64,000 nt of DNA from Paenibacillus sp. JCM 10914 (GTDB lineage Bacteria > Bacillota > Bacilli > Paenibacillales > Paenibacillaceae): assembly GCF_001315105.1 (NCBI RefSeq), contig NZ_BAZR01000001.1:620001-684000 (forward strand), in the 5' to 3' direction. Made by a program: the position numbers and the translations under genes. The notes below the pieces were generated by a model. That model ran no database searches, was not told where the DNA came from, and worked only from the letters and a program-made list of their open reading frames with translations. This document shows, in pieces, positions 61,479-64,000 of the stretch. The stretch's first letter is position 1, and the number at the start of each line of letters is the position of its first letter.

Positions 61479-61704
61479 ACTCTTATCTGGCTCAGAGTAT
61501 CATGAAGGTAGCAGACATGTTTCGGTATGATGGTGTGGCTTTAGTCATAGGAACGCAAGGACTTCTCCCTGGTCATTGTTTTACATATTGTGTGATGAAT
61601 ATTTTGTTCGTCCTGAGTGGGATGATATTGTAAAAATGAATGCTTTGAACCGAAATCATATGGATGAAGAGCGTCGGGAGGCGTTCTTTTTTATTTTTTT
61701 ATGA
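61475..61704 (+). pseudogene. Unrecognised short gene, apparently frameshifted
   Basis: From TTG 61475, overlapping the kinase stop, one frame reads LNSYLAQSIMKVADMFRYDG and VALVIGTQGLLPG. Near 61580-61591 another frame takes over with CDEYFVRPEWDDIVKMNALN then RNHMDEERREAF, stopping at 61702-61704. Both halves have protein-like composition, and adding one base would join them into about 76 residues. I do not recognise it. A weak terminator hairpin overlaps the 3' end (61665-61700). Confidence 0.4.
61665..61700 (+). terminator. Weak terminator before the second ECF operon
   Basis: GAAGAGCGTC pairs with GGCGTTCTT with wobble pairs, followed by a long T-rich run. Confidence 0.55.
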
Positions 61705-61709
61705 AAAAG

Positions 61710-61739
61710 TGCAGGGGTATTCGTAAGGACGAGCGTCTA
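61710..61739 (+). promoter_or_regulatory. Candidate ECF-type promoter
   Basis: TGCAGGG and CGTCTA, 17 nt apart, resemble ECF sigma promoters, whose -10 core is CGTC. It ends 5 nt before the ATG of the sigma gene, so the sigma factor may activate its own operon. Confidence 0.4.
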
Positions 61740-61744
61740 ATGAT

Positions 61745-62320
61745 ATGGGGAAGGAGGGGAGAGTTATTGATGCAGAAACGTTAATCGCACGCATCCTGCA
61801 AGGAGAGCAAGAAGCTTTCCGGGAACTGGTGAACGCGTATAGTCAACATGTGTTTCATACGGTGTACTCGGTGCTGCGGGATGCCAAAGAAGCGGAAGAT
61901 GCGTCACAGGAAGTGTTTATTCAAGTATATAAAGCTCTCCCCCAGTACCGATCCGAAGGATTTAAGACATGGATTACGCGTATCGCCTTGAATAAGGCTA
62001 TTGATATGAAAAGGAAGCTTTCCCGTAAGCCGCCTGAGCAGCAGCCTGGCGAAGAACAAGACGTACTGGATAAACTCCCTTCCCGGGACGAAGATGTGGT
62101 CGCTGTGCTCATACATAAGGAGCGCCGCGAAGCATTGCGTGCAAGAATCGATCAACTCCCGAACAATCACCGGGAGATCATAACCGCCTTTTACTTGGAA
62201 GAGAAAAATTATGAGCAGATTGCCGCTGAATTGAACGTTACGATCAAGACAGTCGAATCGAAATTGTACCGTGCCAGACAGTGGATTCGAAGTTCATGGA
62301 AGGAGGAGGAGTGGAGATGA
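61745..62320 (+). CDS. ECF-type RNA polymerase sigma factor (second)
   Basis: 191 residues from ATG 61745, 184 if translation begins at codon 8. Region 2: DAETLIARILQGEQEAFREL, VYSVLRDAKEAEDASQEVF and YRSEGFKTWITRIALNKAID; region 4: LPNNHREIITAFYLEEKNYE, VTIKTVESKLYRARQWIR. The ATG at 61745 has no ribosome-binding site and lies at the predicted transcription start, while a perfect AAGGAGG (61751-61757) lies 8 nt before an in-frame ATT (61766) exactly where homologues begin (MDAETL), so the true start may be the rare ATT. The anti-sigma gene overlaps its stop. Confidence 0.9.
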   Translation: MGKEGRVIDAETLIARILQGEQEAFRELVNAYSQHVFHTVYSVLRDAKEAEDASQEVFIQVYKALPQYRSEGFKTWITRIALNKAIDMKRKLSRKPPEQQPGEEQDVLDKLPSRDEDVVAVLIHKERREALRARIDQLPNNHREIITAFYLEEKNYEQIAAELNVTIKTVESKLYRARQWIRSSWKEEEWR

Positions 62321-62775
62321 ATCGAGATCATCATGATGAGATGCAACGGATTCAGATGTTTATACGCGGAGAGGGAACCACGGCGGAAAGATCGGAATTC
62401 GAAGAACGATTGCTTCACGATGATTATGTGCTGGAGCTCTACATGCAAGTACTGGCCGAGGTGGATCACGAACTGCCCGAACTGCAAGATCCCGAAACAT
62501 TTGCCGCAGAATTGGTGGAGCATGAGGATATTCAGCCTTATCGAAGTAACGTAACGACCCTCAGTCCACAGCGTTCGAAGCGTTGGTATGAGCGTCCAAT
62601 GTTCCATTATACGATTGCGGCTTCCATAACGCTGCTGTTTATGTTTACCGGGGCGTTTGATCGACTTCTTCCAGCGGAAATTGAACAAGTAGTAGCCGTT
62701 AAGGAAGCTCCTTCCTACAGTGAACAATTGATGCAAAAAACAACAGGCTGGCTCGACCAGCTACTGTCAAAATAA
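62317..62775 (+). CDS. Putative anti-sigma factor, single-pass membrane protein
   Basis: 152 residues starting MNRDHHDEMQRIQMFIRGEG. The N-terminal 95 residues are acidic and cytoplasmic; one hydrophobic segment lies near residues 100-117 (FHYTIAASITLLFMFTGAFD), then a short outside tail. The zinc ligands typical of zf-HC2 are not obvious, so it is a non-canonical anti-sigma domain, assigned by its position and topology. ATGA overlap with the sigma gene; strong GGAGGAG site. The next gene follows after 32 nt. Confidence 0.78.
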   Translation: MNRDHHDEMQRIQMFIRGEGTTAERSEFEERLLHDDYVLELYMQVLAEVDHELPELQDPETFAAELVEHEDIQPYRSNVTTLSPQRSKRWYERPMFHYTIAASITLLFMFTGAFDRLLPAEIEQVVAVKEAPSYSEQLMQKTTGWLDQLLSK

Positions 62776-62807
62776 GCGAAGTGATGTTGAAGAAAGGAAG
62801 ATGTCCA

Positions 62808-63884
62808 GTGCAACCGCAGCGCAACAAAGGCCTTGCCTTTTTACTAAATATTCTCCCGGGGTTAGGTCATTATTATTGGGGGAGGAAGGGACGGGCGTTA
62901 TTATATCCCACCTTATTCTTCGGAAGTCTGTTCGGCGGCTTTTTGCTCGCCATCATGGCAGGTAGCGAACCTCTGTTCATACTGGGTATACTAGGCGCCC
63001 TATTCATCTGGGGAATCAGCATGCTCGATTTGTTGATCGCCTTGATCCGGTATCAGCCGGTGTCCTACGTGCATGATGAATTCGGTATCCCGCGCGAAGT
63101 ACGCTATGACAAAAGCGATGAACAGGAACGGTTCTATACGATTCTGCTCTCTTTCATTCCGGGTCTGGGGCATTTCCAACTGGGCTTGATGCAGCGTGGA
63201 CTGTCATTTCTGATTGCGTTCTTCGGTCTGGGGACGATCTTGTTGTTCCTCACCGGTCTGACCAATGAATCGGTATTCTTGCTATTTCTCGGTTTGCTGC
63301 CGATTATCTGGCTGTATTGCATGTTTGACGTGGTACAGTTGGTTCATCGCAAACAGGCTGGCGAGCTTCTTCTGGACCGGACCCTGTTCGATGAGCTGGA
63401 GAGTGGAAGGGAAAGCGGGCGCCGTAGTAAAGTGTTTGCTACTTTGTTATCCGCGTTCCCAGGAGCGGGTCAGATGTATCTAGGGCTGCAGAAGCGCGGT
63501 CTGCAATTAATGGTTCTGTTTCTGGGCAGCATTTACGTGCTCGACGTGTTGAAGCTGTCGTTGTTCCTGTTCCTGATTCCACTGATTTGGTTTTATGCAT
63601 TCTTTGATGGTTTACAGCAGGTAAGCCGGTACGGCCGTGAGCCGCTGCGAGATGTGCCGATCATCGAAGGGTTAAGTTATCAACAGCGCTGGCTGGGGCT
63701 TGGATTGATCGTGCTGGGCATCTATTTTGTATTTACTAGTGTGATCATGCCGTACATTGATACGATGTTCCCTGATATACACCTCAATTATCTTATATCC
63801 TATCTGAAGACAGTCGTGGTTGCGGTACTGTTGATCGGCGGCGGCATCCAATTAATGAGAGGTTCAAAGAAACGCTCGTTGTGA
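62808..63884 (+). CDS. Multi-pass membrane protein with three repeated PGLGxxxxG units
   Basis: 358 residues with about eight to ten hydrophobic helices, not recognised as a named family. The same short unit occurs three times: LLNILPGLGHYYWGRKGRAL, LLSFIPGLGHFQLGLMQRGL and LLSAFPGAGQMYLGLQKRGL, at the start of each helical pair, a pattern like TM2-domain or YozB-type repeats. It ends with a two-helix part. GTG 62808 follows AAAGGAAG; ATG 62784 is in frame. Co-encoded with an ECF sigma/anti-sigma pair, so it may act in sensing or be a target. Confidence 0.75.
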   Translation: MQPQRNKGLAFLLNILPGLGHYYWGRKGRALLYPTLFFGSLFGGFLLAIMAGSEPLFILGILGALFIWGISMLDLLIALIRYQPVSYVHDEFGIPREVRYDKSDEQERFYTILLSFIPGLGHFQLGLMQRGLSFLIAFFGLGTILLFLTGLTNESVFLLFLGLLPIIWLYCMFDVVQLVHRKQAGELLLDRTLFDELESGRESGRRSKVFATLLSAFPGAGQMYLGLQKRGLQLMVLFLGSIYVLDVLKLSLFLFLIPLIWFYAFFDGLQQVSRYGREPLRDVPIIEGLSYQQRWLGLGLIVLGIYFVFTSVIMPYIDTMFPDIHLNYLISYLKTVVVAVLLIGGGIQLMRGSKKRSL

Positions 63885-63932
63885 CTAGTGTGCAAGCTGT
63901 GACTGATCAATGAAGGAGTAGGGGGAAACCAC

Positions 63933-64000
63933 GTGGTTAAAAACTTGTACTATTTACTGTATATTGCTCTATTCGTCGGAACGTGCCTGTTCATGGTGCA
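63933..64000 (+). CDS. Start of an unidentified membrane protein gene, cut by the window end
   Basis: GTG 63933 follows AAGGAG and GGGGG and reads VVKNLYYLLYIALFVGTCLF before the window ends. Only a hydrophobic N-terminal segment is visible. Probably the fourth gene of the ECF operon. Confidence 0.5.
   Translation, partial: MVKNLYYLLYIALFVGTCLFMV

Noticed and set aside
1..64000. CRISPR arrays, insertion sequences, prophage, tRNA or rRNA genes
   Set aside because: No regular direct repeats, transposase or integrase frames, or tRNA/rRNA-like stretches were seen by eye.

Overview
This window reads as a chromosomal segment of a spore-forming Bacillota, most likely Paenibacillus or a close relative. 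Evidence: sporulation genes (spoIVA, a spoVIF-like gene, ypjB), a TRAP (mtrB) gene with a TRAP-type trp leader, two-subunit heptaprenyl diphosphate synthase, bacillithiol genes, and a gene order that follows the Bacillus subtilis ypfD-der-spoIVA-hbs-mtrB-aro-trp-qcr-dapB-cca-panBCD-dinG-asnS-dnaD region. Nearly every gene is on the + strand; only the YitT-family gene (35306-36175) is reversed. I see no insertion sequence, prophage, CRISPR array, rRNA or tRNA.

Layout: 1-9 kb holds an S1-domain protein (partial), der, plsY, gpsA, small sporulation-type genes, a ferredoxin, a YphF-like lipoprotein, spoIVA, hbs and mtrB. 9-15.4 kb holds quinone and prenyl genes (hepS, menG, UbiA-family mqnP, ubiX, a remnant of mqnA, hepT), then ndk and cheR. 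15.4-27 kb is the aromatic supra-operon aroC-aroB-aroH-[TRAP leader]-trpEDCFBA-hisC-tyrA. 27-31 kb holds an ECF sigma/anti-sigma pair, a phosphatase, and IDEAL and DUF2487 proteins. 31.4-34.3 kb holds menaquinol:cytochrome c reductase (qcrABC) and ypjA. 34.3-42.8 kb holds ypjB, ypjC, a MazG-like protein, a TPR protein, dapB, mgsA, bshB1, bshA, cca and birA. 42.8-46 kb holds a structured leader and panBCD. 46-58 kb holds dinG, rex, a methylthioadenosine/S-adenosylhomocysteine deaminase, ypmB, an FtsH-like AAA+ protease with a small partner, hbd, ackA, asnS and dnaD. 58-64 kb holds two HAD phosphatases, a CD3324-like gene, a kinase-fold protein, and a second ECF sigma/anti-sigma/membrane-protein operon cut by the window end.

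Most notable observations: (1) a consensus promoter, two hairpins and a terminator with no gene between (26938-27052), a candidate small RNA with a C/U-rich segment; (2) a roughly 200-nt structured, terminator-ended leader before panB; (3) a trp leader with 11-12 NAG triplets whose GUAGAG segment can pair with the terminator about 240 nt downstream; (4) a decayed mqnA inside an otherwise intact quinone cluster; (5) five recognisable genes plus one unrecognised ORF broken by single-base losses, six of them placeable in short homopolymers, which points to sequence error as readily as to real decay; (6) a hairpin burying the ypjB ribosome-binding site.
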